Shown in pieces: positions 11,501 to 31,276 of a stretch of 64,000 nt of DNA. Below the pieces are notes generated by a model. The model did no database searches. It was not told the DNA's origin and was given only the letters and a program-made list of their open reading frames with translations. A program made the translations under genes and the position numbers. The stretch comes from Crotophaga sulcirostris (lineage: Eukaryota; Chordata; Aves; Cuculiformes; Crotophagidae). The stretch's first letter is position 1. Each line of letters opens with the position of its first letter. The stretch lies in contig VYZB01000289.1 in assembly GCA_013397455.1 (NCBI GenBank), forward strand, positions 186,437-250,436, read 5' to 3'.

Positions 11501-14500
11501 GCTCTTGAGATAATGTGAAGCTAGATGCTCTCCAGAGGTGAGCGAGGAAGTGTTAAAACCTTTTCCCTTCAGGTACTCCTTGGACAGAGCATGGCTGATT
11601 TAATCTGTGAGTAGTATTATTTTCCTGCATTTGTGAGTTAAATCCAAGGCTGAATCCTCATGCTGAGAATGACGGAGAAGATATATATCTGGAGGGAAAA
11701 GGTAGATGTGAGTAAAAGGAGGTCTTTAGTTTTGCTCTTAGCCTTTGATCTGAATATGGCAGTAACAGGCACACCACATGGCTTTATTTCCAATGTTGAG
11801 TAAATGACACCCAAACAGCCACCCTTCAAGGAGAAAAAGTTTTCATAATAATTTTAAAGTTAACTAAGACAAATTTTATTAAAGGTGGTGGTAGTGAGGA
11901 GAAGCTAAAGGAAGCATTTCAAAAGAGCATAACACACTGTAGTTGATCAGAATTTCTGAAACTGTAAGAAATATTATGTCTTTTGGGATTTAGTTCCACC
12001 AGTTTGCTTTGCTCTGTCATGATTCTCTTTCTGGGATATCATCTAACAAGTGAGACCTGCACGCTTAGATAAAGCGGTGCCTTGTGGCTGGGACTCCAGA
12101 CTTTCTTGGTTATTTTTGGATATCACATAACCTTTGAAATTCTTTGTGGGGGGTGGGGACAGTGGTGAAAAGTTTTAGCCCTCCCACTAATGTCTCAGAT
12201 GCAGTTTAGCATCCTCTGCAACATCAAAGGTTCTTCAGAGCAAGAACAGGATGCAGTGACCTCACTCTGAATATTTGTCTCCTGGGCACTCCTGTGCACT
12301 TTTAACTAGGGCTTGTGCTTCAGGTAGGTGATCAAGAGCTAAATTCTGGTAGAGAGGAGCTGTTGTGGTAGGAGCAAAGTTTGGAGGTGGTGGCCACCGT
12401 TCCCTGCCTTCACCTACACACCCACTTCTACCACACATTTGTGCAGAGACAAGAGGCCTGGGTAGCTCATGCAGCTACAGGAGTGAGTCATATCTTCTGT
12501 GTTCATCTGCACAGCCTGCTGCATAGTCAAGCTTTTATGAGCATGAAGCAAATGAAATGAGTACGTAGCACAGACTAATTTATATTTCTATCAAAAAGAA
12601 GTTAATCGTTTTTTGTTGGTGTTTCTCATCAGCAATAAAATGATGGGCTTAGAAAGTTGTGCATCTTCCAGGGGTGGTCATAACAAGAAGGAATACACTA
12701 ATGTTTGCTGTCTGAAGCAGGCTGTTAAGTTCCCAGATGAGACGTTAGTGGTGTTTTTCAGCGGAATCATTTCTCAAATACTTCTTTGAAGCCAAGTATT
12801 TCAGAAGAGGCATCCTTTCCACACTGCACAGCAGCTGCCTCTTCTGCTGTCAGTCAGCTCAGCTTGTGTCTCACACAGGAGTGGGAGACTGGATGGGGAA
12901 CCACAGAGGGATGAACAGCTGGACATGCATTTCTGGTTTCCAGAGTTGGGTAGGAGAGTCTGGTGCCAGAGCAGGCCACGGCTTTAACAGTCACAGGTTA
13001 CCCATGCATTTCTCCCAGCTCTGGGGTGCTTGGAAACCCCACTGAGAGGAAAGAAGTGCCTCAGTGTAAGAAATGAAGAGGGACTCACATCCCTTTGCTA
13101 TAGTGGTGTAAAGAAATCATTTAACCTTCTTTAAGTAGAGGTTTTGGACTAGATTCTCAGATCTCATTGAATCACTTCAATGAGTCATGATTTTACTTGA
13201 GATTAATGGTAGTTTTGCTGTTGTCTTGAGTGAAGCTAAGATTTCACTGCACACATACAGAGAGGATGTAAAGGTATGTTATATCAGTAACTGGGCAGGG
13301 CTGGATAACAGCCCCTTCTCCATCCGTTCTCCCCCTAGAAGGCGCAGTCTGGTCCACTTCGCGTTTACTGCATGGCAGAGCCTGGACACATAGGCTTGGT
13401 GCAGTGAAGGGCTGTTGCTATGTGGAGCTTGTTCCTTTATTAGAATCAAGCTAATACAGAAGGTTTAGCCATCATGAAAACAGTAGTTTGTGTTGTGTAA
13501 GCAGAAAAAAAGAAAACAGATGTTAGCCCTTTTTCCCAAGTGTGGTTGTTCCTGTTCTCCCCAGCCCACTTTTCTGAGAAGGCTCGTTGCAGTGTGAGAT
13601 GTGCTGAGTTTTTAATGCTATAAAATACCACAGCAGCACTTTTATTTAAATTTTATTTTATTCATTTACAGTTCAAAAAGGGGGATGTGTTTATGGTGAA
13701 GACCTGAATTTGCGTAATTTTCTTCTTTTAATAAACAGTGTGTTCATGCTGTGTAACACAGACTAATCAGAGTGAAGAGGAAAGATTTATATTATGTTGA
13801 AGAGGTCTGAGCATTTGACCTTGTAAATGAATTCCGAGAGACAGCTAAATACAGTGCAGTAAGTAACAGGCTCTAATTAGGAAGCTGAAAGAATTGTATG
13901 TAGTTCTGGTATCCTGATGTGGAAACTATCCAGGCATTTTCAAGATCCTTGGGTAACAGTTTTCTGCAACAGAGAAAGTTATTACGTCTATTCAAGAAGT
14001 TACTAGCAAGGAACTGAAAGAAAAAGAAACCTGGGAAGTACTTACAGGACTGATGACATGGTAGAAACCATAATTCTGAGACAGAGATATACAAACCCTT
14101 GTCTTTTATTTAGTACTGTTACTGACTTGCAAGAAGAACAGAACATGAATCAGCAGACTTCAACATTTCCTGCCTGTAGGTATGTGGGATATTATGGAAG
14201 TCCTGAAAACCACAGTGAAGCTAGGCAGATGTTAGCTTTCTGTCTATGGAATGGAGAGCATATGTGTGTGTGCAATACAGAACATTATCTGTGATCTCAC
14301 CCTAGTTAAGAAATGGATCAATAAGCAGCTGAGGCTGGAGAAATTTCCAGCTGGGCTATAGGCAGATTAGACCTGAGTCCTGACAGTTTTCATCCCCTCT
14401 GAGGCCAGTGGTACAACAGGTAGTCTTGAAAAGGGTTGGAATGAGCAAAATCTTTGCAGAATTCTGTGTTTTTCCTTGTTTCTGAATGATGTTTATATTT

Positions 14501-17500
14501 GTTTCAGAAATGTGTGTCTAAGTCTCTCTTGCAGTCATAAATGGAAAAGAACAACACATTGCTCTCTGGTTTGATCAGGAATTTGAGCAAACAGTTAGGA
14601 AGGTGGGCATGTAAAATACATTTAGTGGAAGAGGAAAAAAAAAAACCCTACATTTGGTTGGAAAATATTGGCATGCTTACAGAAAAATAACCAAATTATT
14701 AAACAAAAATAGCATGTTATCTGTACTTTTCCATAGTTCTTATGACTGACTGTAAGAAAGAGGAAGAAGAAACTACCTTACGTAACTAAGATGCATCTGC
14801 AAAGCGAAGGCAAAAAAACCTGCCTGCTTCAATCTTCCTGTTAAACTTGAGCATCATTTAGGGAGAGGTTTATAAACTGAATGTGCTAAAGCATGAGTAA
14901 TAGTTGTGGGCTGAGTTCCTCCTGGCTAAATGACCAACCATCGTCAGCTGTCAGTCTCCTGGAGCATCATGGCAGATAACATGAGGGTCTTCCAAGCCCA
15001 AGCAACAGTCAGGATGTGTGCAGGAAGGTGTGACAGAGGCAGGTTGATGCTGCACGCAGGGCAGAGGAGAGCACCAGTGAAGTCCTGTCCTTCCTGCAAC
15101 CTGCAGTGAGTTAGGCACCACTTTGCTGGGTGTGTTTGTCTGCACTTTGTTTTCATCAACTAAAATGACATTCAGCAAAAGTGCGGTGGATGGGGGTAGG
15201 GATCCTTTTGCATAGGTCAGAGATGCAAAAATTTTTCTCAAGGCTTCATATTATAAACAGGATTATGCTGGGGAGGACTCTGTTTTATCCTAGATCTATA
15301 ATGTGGATTGTAGCAAGTTCTAAAAACATACCACACACACACTTTATCTGTGACATTTATCTGTAACATGTTATTGTTCAGATCACTGATAAAAGCGTTA
15401 AGGTGCATTGCCAATGAGGAGTAGGGAAGGTCCCACAGAATCGCACCCACTCAGCAGTGATTTCCCTGCCCTCACGAGTGGTGAGACCTCAGCTCGACAG
15501 CTGTCATGGTACTCTGCGTAGGTCGATTCTGCATTTGCCTTATTTTTAATTATTTCATGTTTTAAAAAGCATAAGTCTTTAGAGGGATTTTACTACTAAG
15601 TTTGAAATATTTCTCAAAATGTTTGACAAGAAGTCATTTTTATAAAGCCTTAGTCATCAGCATTATTATATTATCGCCTTTATTTTTTATTATTTCGCTT
15701 CTATATTGGCAGCTGTGATAGTTTGACTTAGAGTGGTATGTTCATCTGGTTAGTTTGTAATTAGCTGGTTCTTGCCATAACATGATTGAAATTTTTGTTA
15801 AATTGTCTTTCTTCCTGTTTTGGGAAAACCCTGTAAGCACTTTTGAGGACTAATGGAAATAAATGCTAATCGTTCCAGAGACTCTTTGGCCTGTTCTCTA
15901 GAACACTTGGATGGATGCAGGCTATCCAAACCTGCTGCACTGTGTATGCCCAACTTTACTCCTGGCTCTTTTTGCACCCTCCTGCAATGGCGCTGAGATA
16001 GAAAGCCCCAAACTGCTTTGCTATCTGTTGAATTGACATCTGGCTTTTTCCTGGTACAGAAAATGCACATATATTAAATACGTTTGCATTTGCAACATTA
16101 TTTTTGACAATTCCGTGTAACAGCAGATATTTCCATATAATAGCATGCCAATTCCAAATGTATGTTTCCTTTTTATCCTAAGGTATTTTTTAAAGTATGT
16201 GGTCACTTCAATCATATTGATTGTAGATGTCCCCTAGCATTTTTTGTGCGTTCTTCAGTTTATCGTCATGTAATGCTCATTACTTCACTGTGATACAGTG
16301 GTTCTCATGGAGGTTTAAAAAAAGAGTTCAGTTATGCTCTCAGGAGTTGTTTGTTTATAGGTTGCACCGAGTGGCTCATACAGAGGAAGTTGCAGCAGGG
16401 CCACGGGTCTTTGTTCTGCCTGGCAGCGACATCTAACTGCCCCGAATGCACCAAGCCCAGGTGGCAGGAGAAAGGGACTGGAGGCCAGGGAGAGGCAGAT
16501 GCCTTCTTGTTGACATTTGTGATGAGAGAGACTCTGTCATCAACCAGAGCCCACAGGCAAATAAACTCTGTTAGTTGTGAAAAGTGAAACTCTGGCACTA
16601 CAGAAAATTATTAAATTCAGCAGTGAAAGAAATAACCCTGTAGAAGTCCTTTTCCTTGCTATTTGCTGGAGGGCCAGCCAAATTGGCTGATACAGGCATT
16701 TAAGCTTGGGGAAGCTGGGTGATACAACTAGGCGTGCAGTGACTCCACAGTCTTTATCTGTAATAGCCTTATGAAACCTGCTTTCAGCGCATTTCTCAGT
16801 TGTGAATTATCCAATTTCTCATACTGTGCAAGCTCATCTTGAAATCCTTCTTTTGGTGAGATGATAGCAGGATAACCTCTGCTGAAAATGTGGTGGGAAC
16901 TTTGTCTCTTCAAAGGTGTCAGTCTGGGAATATGTTGGTTGGGGACCTGGGAAGTTATTGTGGAGGAAGGACTTCTGTGCTCTGCTTGGCCCACACACAT
17001 GCTGTGTAGTTCTGACTTCTTCAGGACTACAGGTCTTGTTTGTCACAGTGATATGGTGAGAAGATTTCATTTACATATTGACAAATTTAGATAGCATGTT
17101 ACTGGAGAGGTTCTGATAATCATCTGGGGGAATCTGTTCTTTCTTAGCTCTTAGGAGATGTGCTAATGTAACATTATCATGAAGCCTTGTCTACAGTGTC
17201 ATTTAGGACAGATATGGCTGCATGAACCGTCAATAAGCTACCAAGGTGCTGCTAAGAGTTTACACACAGTGGGACGTTTCCCAGTGGCCTGAGGGCTTAT
17301 CCAGGATCTCTGGTGGTTTGCAGCTCTTGGTATAAAGATGGTGTTCCTTTGACTATGCTTCTGATATATGAAGTTTTCTTTTTAACATTAGGCATGTCTA
17401 CACCAGCTGTAGTGTGAGCTGTGGGTGCTGCCTTACAGATAAAATGTGAAGCTTGTTTCCACAAAAAATCAGGGAGGGCAGTCTTTCTCCAAAACTATGC

Positions 17501-17620
17501 GTTTAAGTTAGGCAAATTTATGGAGGAAAAATCTGTCTGCTACTATTACACATGAAGATATAGGTACAGACTCCTGTCTCGACATATCCTTATGCTGCAC
17601 ATAAGGAAGCAGATAGGACT

Positions 17621-17750
17621 GAGGAAGAAAATTATCACTGTAGGCATCCCGTTTCTTTCCTTAGCATCTGCTGCCAGGAAATCTTAGAGACAGGATGCTG
17701 AGCTAGATGGATATCAGTCTGACCCGGCAGGGCTTATTCTTATATTCTAT
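17621..17750 (+). mobile_element. Ancient CR1-type LINE 3' end remnant
   Basis: The sequence runs through ACAGGATGCTGAGCTAGATG, a variant of the CAGTCTGACCCGGCAGGGC motif, and ends in TTCTTATATTCTAT. This matches my recollection of the 3' end of old amniote CR1 elements common in turtles and crocodilians (GGGCTAGATGGACC...GGTCTGACCCAGTATGGC...TTCTTATGTTC). It differs from the younger avian CR1 tails elsewhere in the window and is more diverged. Confidence 0.6.
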
Positions 17751-20700
17751 TTATTTATCTAAGAAAGATTGGGAGCGAGGTATTAGCTCATTTTTACTTC
17801 CAATATGTTCCTTTGATTTTGAATGAAGCATAACTTTACCTAACATTACCAAGGAGAAAAATGCCTTGTAAAGAAGATGAAGGAAGGTTGTGAATTAACA
17901 TTACCCCACTGAAGAGGCTCAGGAGGCAAACACTGTACCCTCTAGCTCTTGAACAGCACTGGCAATACTATTTTCCAAATTTTTTAGGTTGAAAACTGCT
18001 ATATTTGAGATTGAATAGAGCCATTTTGTCTTAGTTGTTAGAGAGATACCAGTGCAAGAGCCTGACAATCACAGAGAAAGCTAGTGTATCGGTCTGATAG
18101 CTGATCTGACACTTTACAGATGCATACTGTGTGACAGCTGCAATGAATCATTTTATTAGAAGGACTTTCTGCTCCCTAAAGCTTATTTATTCCTGCCTTT
18201 CTCAAAAGGGGGAGGGCGGGAGGTGTAAAGGCTATCAATGACGTAGAGAAGAGGGCCTGAAGTCAGAAAAACCAAAACATTTAGAGATTCTGCTACTGCT
18301 ATGAAGATTAAAGGAATCTCCAAATAAAAAGGAACCAGAGACATATTTAGCAGAGCCTCATTCCTAAGCAGCCAATTGGTTGTAGGCAGGAAGGTCTCCA
18401 TGCATGTCTGAGGAGTTGTTTTCCCTTATAAAGTAATGACTTGTAATGGATAAAGAGGTTACTTTATTCCCAGTTTCCTATAGCAGCTGGGATAAGACTG
18501 TAGCATCAGTCCTCCTTTACCAAAAAAGTATGGCATCCACAAGGTGGTGCGTGGTCTCTGAGCTAGCATTCTTCAGGCCAACTGAAGCCCATTTCCTGGG
18601 TGTGGTGACTATACAGCTCCTGCTGTCGTGGAGTTCCCAAGCACTTTTTCTGTTCATACAACAATCTGCACAAGTTACTGAAAACCAAAGAACTTTCTTG
18701 AGGAACATGTAGCTAAGAGTTTCCACTGGTATCTTGACAGATGCTTGAAGTCAATGGGGAGGTTCTTAATGTGCATGGGAGCTTTGCTAGTATCACTATA
18801 AAGACAGCACAAAAAAGGGGTATGAAAGAAAGAGGCAAAACTACTTTTTCTACTTATTTTCCTTTCTCTGATCATACACTGAATATGTTGCTGTGACAGA
18901 GACTGCAAAAGGGTTTAGCATGGACAAACAAAGAAGTTCTCAGGGGAAGCCAAATAAAAATCGTAATTTTTGGCTGTGGATACAATGAAAGAACTAAAAA
19001 CTCAGGGTACAGGCACAGAGCAAATTGTGCTGTGGCAATTTCTATACAAAGCTGGGTAAGTACTGAAAGGTAGGCAGCAGAAAGCGGTGATGGAAGTGGC
19101 CTTCAGAGGAGAAGCTAAACTACTTTAAGGAATGGTGTTGTGTTCTCTTTCTTGAAGAGGAAAACAAATTATGCTAAGCTGGTGCGTGTCCATAAAGGAA
19201 GGTTCAGAGGTTTGATCCCTAGCATTTAGGCTTGGTTTTCAGAAGACTTGTTCTGTTCTGTTCTCTTTATGTTCTTATTCCTGTCTTGTGGTGAGTACAT
19301 CCCCCTCCTCCCCCTCTGGCAATGACCTATGTTGCTGAGAAGAAATATGTAAACTACTAATGTCATTTTTTTCCCGTGTGTTTTTATCTGTAGCAGTATC
19401 TGTGTGATCATAACTCGAGCATGCAAGCACCAAAAAAAGAAAAATACTTATATTATGTAATGCCCCTTGAGCTGTACTGACCTAACTTCCTTGCATAGTT
19501 CACCTGTTTGCTTGCCTTCCTTCCTGCCCTAGGACTTTCCAGAATGTAACGCCACAGTGGGAGCTCCCTGCTGAGCACGGGCTCTGTGTTGTGTGCTGGA
19601 GGCATGGTTGTGCACTATATCTACATTTTTGCTGTGCTGTTCCTGTGTATCCATCCCTACTACTCAGTCACTCTCTGGGATTTCTTCTCCCCTCTGGTCT
19701 GCACAGCCTTGTGTCTAACAAATACCCTTCACATGGTAGGTCCCTCCAGACAACTAATGTTTCCTCTTTATCACCATATCAACAACTGCCTGCTCTGAAT
19801 GAGGTTCTGTGTCAGCCATATCTTTTCTCATGAGCACCCTGAAAGCTGGGGTTCTCATGTCGTTGATGTCCATGGCAGGCAAGGTTATGTGTGATCCCTA
19901 CCAAAATAACCATTCCTCATAGCAGCCAAGGGGATGCTGCTGCCATCTTTGCCACCACTGGTAATTGTGGTACACTCCAGGCTAAGTTTACAGGAACTGT
20001 GATGAAGTTTAGAAGAGATACAAAGGTGTCTGTGGTATCTGTGTGGCCACTCCATCCTATAGTATCCAGTTCTACTCAAGAGTTGTTTACCTAGCACTTC
20101 AGTCTCATATGTGCTTCATCTGCTAGAGCATCATCACCATAAGCCCTCTGGGCGTGTGAACCTCTTCTCATTGAGGTAAAGAGTTTGAAATATTTTGGAT
20201 CTTTGTCTCCTTGTTATTTCGAAGAACAATGATGCTTCTGAAAATCTTTCATTATATTTCCTCCAATCTAGGAGCTAATTGGTGTTTGCATCAAAATTGG
20301 GCATGATGATGTGGTGAACAGTTCTGCTGTGTGAAATTCTCCTTCCCCTTGGCCTGAGTTTTGTGATCTCACACCATATGTTCCATGTGAGTTGCATAAT
20401 TTTTCTCAGTTGTGTTTTTGAGTGTTGTTTGAAAACAAGGAATGTGGTTTTGGCTGTCGTTTGAGTGTCAGTTGGAGATACACAAAAAAGGATTTGTTTA
20501 TATCCCCTGTTGTAGGTTTCTTACCTTTGTGGCGTTTTCCCTTTTTTTTTTTTTTTGGTATCTCTTCTCTTTTGCTCTGATGCTGGAAGTGAAATAATGA
20601 ATAGCTTTTGCATGGCTCATATTCCAACACTTGTTAGCTTCTGTTTCTGACCCTCAAAGGGAGTTGCATTCCTTAAAAGTTCCTTTCCTTAAAAGTTAAA

Positions 20701-21824
20701 TTCCTTTTGGTCTTCAGTCCATAATTCTGCCTATCGGCTGTCTCTACTAGTGGCCTAATCCTTAAAATCTCTACATCAGAAAAACTCCAATTGCGGTTGA
20801 AGGGGAGATTTTCTTGCATTAAGACTACTCAATTAGGCAGCAAACTTTCTGTAAGCAAACACATGGTGCACCTCCCGATTGTAACAAGACTCACAAAGCA
20901 GGGATCTCACTTGAATGCTCACATCTTTCTTGGCTTGTGTGCACAGAGCAGTTTTGAATTTGTAATGGAATTTACTTTGTATTTGTAATAGTATTGGAGT
21001 TAAGAGATGCTGATTTCTGACCTTTAGTACAAACTTAATGACAAAATACTTAATGACTATGAAAGGGCTGCTTTGCTAGAATCAGCTTGTCCAGAGAACA
21101 GCTGGCTACAGCTGTAAAAATCCAGCCCTGTGCTGAAAATAACTTGTACAGTGAGATTCCTTGCTTTATTTGCTAAAAATATGTTCTATGGAAAAGCTAG
21201 ATGAGGGTTATAAAATTTAAGAACTTTATTATGAACAATTCGAAGTGAGTTTACAACAGTCCAGACTTGTGGCCATCAGTGGAGTAGCACTAGAGCAAAG
21301 TTAGACCGCAGGTAAATGGGTTTTGAAAATAAACTAAAAGAGAAATAGAATAGATTCTAACCCATTGTACTCCAGAGGGAATCAAAACAATCTTTTAACA
21401 GAACATTTTCACAGATTTCAAAAATTTCACTATGAACCCTATACAACAGCAGGTACTTTTTTCACTACCCTTAAACCCATGAGCAATATTTAGCACAAGC
21501 AAAATGCCAAGCTTTTAAAGAGGTTTTGCAGCAAAAATAAGCAGCTGTCTAGCTTGGCAGAAATATTTTCTTTTTTTATGTCAAATCTTTAATGAAATCA
21601 AAGTGTTTCTTTAAAAACACCTTCTCTGCTCTTCCAAGATACGTCTCTGCCTCTTGGGTGTTACAATGGAGGCCTGGACCTGTCTTGTTTGAACACATGT
21701 TCCTCCTGCCAGAGGGTGACTATTGCAGACACACTCCGTCTCTCTGTATTTTAGCAATTCTCCTGAAGTTTTAAAGTGTTTATCTTACACAGCTGAAAGT
21801 CTCCTGTTTCATGAGCTCTACACT

Positions 21825-21830
21825 GGAATG
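21825..21830 (-). promoter_or_regulatory. ACTA2: Candidate MCAT (TEAD) element of ACTA2
   Basis: GGAATG on the plus strand is CATTCC on the minus strand, the TEAD-binding MCAT core. It lies about 180-185 bases upstream of the inferred start site, close to the MCAT position known in mammalian ACTA2 promoters. The motif is short, so position is the main support. Confidence 0.5.
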
Positions 21831-21887
21831 CAGTGGAAGAGACCCAGGGCCTGTGGCCACCCAGATTAGAGGTTTTTGTACTAAGGT

Positions 21888-21897
21888 CCCTATATGG
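21888..21897 (+). promoter_or_regulatory. ACTA2: CArG box B (SRF site) of ACTA2
   Basis: CCCTATATGG is identical to the distal promoter CArG element (CArG-B) described for mammalian ACTA2. It lies about 115-120 bases upstream of the inferred start site. SRF with myocardin binds paired CArG boxes to drive smooth-muscle expression. Confidence 0.88.
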
Positions 21898-21938
21898 TTT
21901 TGTTAGAGACTTCAGCTCTGTCTCTGTCTGTTTCTGCT

Positions 21939-21948
21939 CCTTGTTTGG
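21939..21948 (+). promoter_or_regulatory. ACTA2: CArG box A (SRF site) of ACTA2
   Basis: CCTTGTTTGG matches the mammalian ACTA2 CArG-A element, including its off-consensus G inside the A/T core. Spacing to CArG-B is 51 bases start to start, as in mammals (about -112 and -62). Confidence 0.88.
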
Positions 21949-21980
21949 AAGCCTAGTGGGAGGAGAAGAGCTGAAGGGGC

Positions 21981-21987
21981 TATATAA
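21981..21987 (+). promoter_or_regulatory. ACTA2: ACTA2 TATA box
   Basis: TATATAA lies 33 bases downstream of CArG-A and predicts initiation near 22010, just before the untranslated first exon. Confidence 0.85.
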
Positions 21988-22009
21988 CCTCAGAGCTTTG
22001 AGATAGAGT

Positions 22010-22051
22010 GCACTGTCCCAGAGCAGCTATCCCCAGCCAAGCACTGTCAGG
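22010..22051 (+). other. ACTA2: ACTA2 exon 1 (5' untranslated)
   Basis: The exon runs from the inferred start about 29 bases after the TATA box to the donor in CACTGTCAGG|GTAAGT. It holds no ATG, consistent with the untranslated first exon of the family. The 5' end is inferred from TATA spacing only. Confidence 0.75.
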
Positions 22052-23110
22052 GTAAGTGGCGCTGAACCAATAGCATGATTTACAGATTGCTGGAGGACAC
22101 CAATTAAATAATGTCAAATGAAAACTATTCAGGAGGATGCACTGCTGTGCTGTAGTTTACCTAAGCAAACTTACTTATTTATTAGAATTGAATGAAATAC
22201 TTGTAATAGCTATACTGAGTTGTTCTTGTTTTATTGCACTTCTGAAAGGGAAATAAAAGATCTAGCTGATGATTTTGTTATTTCCACCAGCACTCCAGCA
22301 GTAGCATAAAGACATAGTCTGTATAATGCCATGGTTGGAATGATAGCTATAATAATGTTTAAAGGAACCCGTGTGACCCTGCAGTGTTAGCTTAGTACAG
22401 AACGGAGTTCCTGAAGGGGTGAATTTGCCCAGTGTGTAGTAGAGTTTCTCAGCAAGTTTGCTTCAGTGCTGTTAATTTAGTACAAGGTGGTGTGAGTGTT
22501 TTGGGGAATGTGACTGCAGTTAGAGCTGGAAGTATGCAAACCAACAGTGTCTAATAGGATGAAATAAGAATGCGGGTGTATTTGTCCTTCTCTCTGTTTA
22601 TGTGGAACTACTGTTCTGTACAATGCCATACATTTCATTAAGGAACAGACTACACACAGTATTTCTTGTGGGGCTGAAGTTCTCTTAGTAGCTTGTTGTG
22701 GAGATTGGTGAGGTGATTGGTTATCTTTACATATAAAGCAGGTAGAAGAAAGAGACGAAATATTGTATTAACTGCTTGGGAGAAAAATTTCCTTTCTTCC
22801 ACCGTGCTGAGTGACATTTGCTGCTGTAAGATGTTACTACTGCATGCCATAGTGGTCTTGAGCTGTAATTCACTGATTGACAGCAGAGCGCCCTGTCTGA
22901 AAGCATTCAGCTTTGATTTTTCAACTTTTTGTGCTTTATTACTAAATATGGTTTTAATTTAGAGTCCACTAAGCTCAGAAATGTAGCCTTTCCTGCCCCC
23001 TTCTTTCCCCTCCCCCAAGCGATTTTTGGCATTTCATTAGCTGCATGAATTTGAACAAACCCCCTGACCTCAAACTCTGTTCCAAAAACAGATGATGGAA
23101 AAGCCTATTT

Positions 23111-23120
23111 CCTAAATAGG
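23111..23120 (+). promoter_or_regulatory. ACTA2: First-intron CArG box of ACTA2
   Basis: CCTAAATAGG is a perfect CC(A/T)6GG site, about 1.1 kb downstream of the inferred start site. Mammalian ACTA2 has a functional first-intron CArG box at about +1 kb. The site sits in an 18-base dyad (23107-23124) with arms ATTTCCTA and TAGGAAAT. Confidence 0.78.
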
Positions 23121-24678
23121 AAATGATTTGTCCAAACCAGTCTGTTCATTCATGTTAGATAACAATTGTACTCCATTCAGTAAATGTTTGAATATAAAGA
23201 ACCTGTTTTCCCAGGAGCTTAATAAACACAAAATTTGCAACCTACTTTCCTTTCCCAATAATAATGATAAAATATCTGGAGTACATCAAGTTAGGATTTC
23301 CCTATCCTTGTCTACTCCTGGGAGTGGTGCCCAAGCAGCCTGGAAGGAACTGGGCTGCAGCTTTCTCAGCTGCCTGGCTGGGGAGAGATGGAGGATCTCG
23401 AGTGAAGAATTTGGGAGAACTGTCTTTGCTTGTTCCATCTGATGTAGAGGCTAAAAAGAATGTGGGCTCCTTTCCTCGTTGGCCATGGCTCTTTGCTGAC
23501 TGCATTCCCACATTGTGCTGTGCTTCCAGTATTCCTGTGGCAGAAGGTCTCGGAGACTGCGTGCGGAGCCAGCTGATCTGTAGATGACAGCTGTCTCCTT
23601 TAGCTATTAACACACAACAATTTGTTGAACTCTGCATGGAAGCCCAGACTCAGAGCTAGCCAAGTGATTCCCTACCACACTATAAATTGCAAGCAAATAC
23701 TTCTTGAGTCCTGGTATTCAGTGCTTGTTTCTATAATTGACTTTAAAACAAAGCCTTCAAAGCATTTTTATTTCCTTTTGCTAGAGGAGGAAAACAGTTT
23801 CTTTTTGTTGAGATGAGGAACCAACATAAATTGCTCTGCCACTCTACAAAGGCAGTTTATTAGCTCCTTTGAAAAGATGACAGACCATACATTACGGTCT
23901 GTTTTTGAAACACATACTATCCCTGACTCCATTTTTGAGGTGGGTTTTTTTTTCTGAGTGACAAGGGGAAGCCTGGAAAAGGCTTTTTTTTTTTTTTTTT
24001 TTTCCTTGGGAACATTTCTTCTCTTTAAAAGATAACTTTAAAAGGCATCTTGACCCGGTGGGTTAATATCTGCATCAGGAAAACATAACTAGTTTATGCC
24101 TAGCATTTAATGTGGTTGGTCTTCGGGAGGCCCAAGACTGGATGGGGAAGACTGAAGTGCTCTTGCCTTTGACAGCTTTCCACATGTCAGGATTTGGTCA
24201 GAGTGATAGAAAAGTGGGGAAAGTTGTGCTGAATCCAATGCAAAGGGACCTCTATTTTTGCAGCTGTCAGCCCAGCATTCTCTTTTATCTCCCACCCACC
24301 CCCATCTGTGGATTTCCGTGACCAAATTTAGATAAACATTTGCTACTCCGTGATCTGTCTGCCCATGCTACAGGACTAGAAGTCTCCTTTAGAATCCTCT
24401 GGGCAATCTCTAGTGCACACAGCCCTCCTGCAGATGTGGTTGAAACATCTCTTGCTTTCAAAATGAAGCCTGCTCCCTTTTATGGCCACACAGGCCTTAT
24501 GGTTGTCAAACTGGTACCATACCTCTCTTTGCTGGTGCTGGTGGCTTTCATGCAGCTCTCTTTCTTTAAGGGTAGATTTGCTACCTGAGTACAGTTGGTT
24601 TAATTTTTTAAAATTCTTTTCTTATGTTTTCATAGGGCCATTTTCTGTCTGAAGGGCCTGAGGACGTTGGCATAGAAG

Positions 24679-31276
<6,598 letters not shown>

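Larger units (their letters stand above)
7205..21780. other. FAS-ACTA2 intergenic region
   Basis: About 14.6 kb separate the FAS-side CR1 from the ACTA2 promoter. I found no exon with flanking splice sites and conserved protein text on either strand, and no RNA gene. It contains a 56-base assembly gap (8493-8548), an ancient CR1 remnant (17621-17750) and short A/T runs. In mammals the divergent FAS/ACTA2 interval carries upstream ACTA2 first exons and antisense transcripts; none can be recognised here by eye. Confidence 0.6.

Noticed and set aside
23302..23637. Overlapping frames of more than 100 residues on both strands in ACTA2 intron 1
   Set aside because: No conserved motif; overlapping frames on both strands are typical of a locally GC-richer intron patch.
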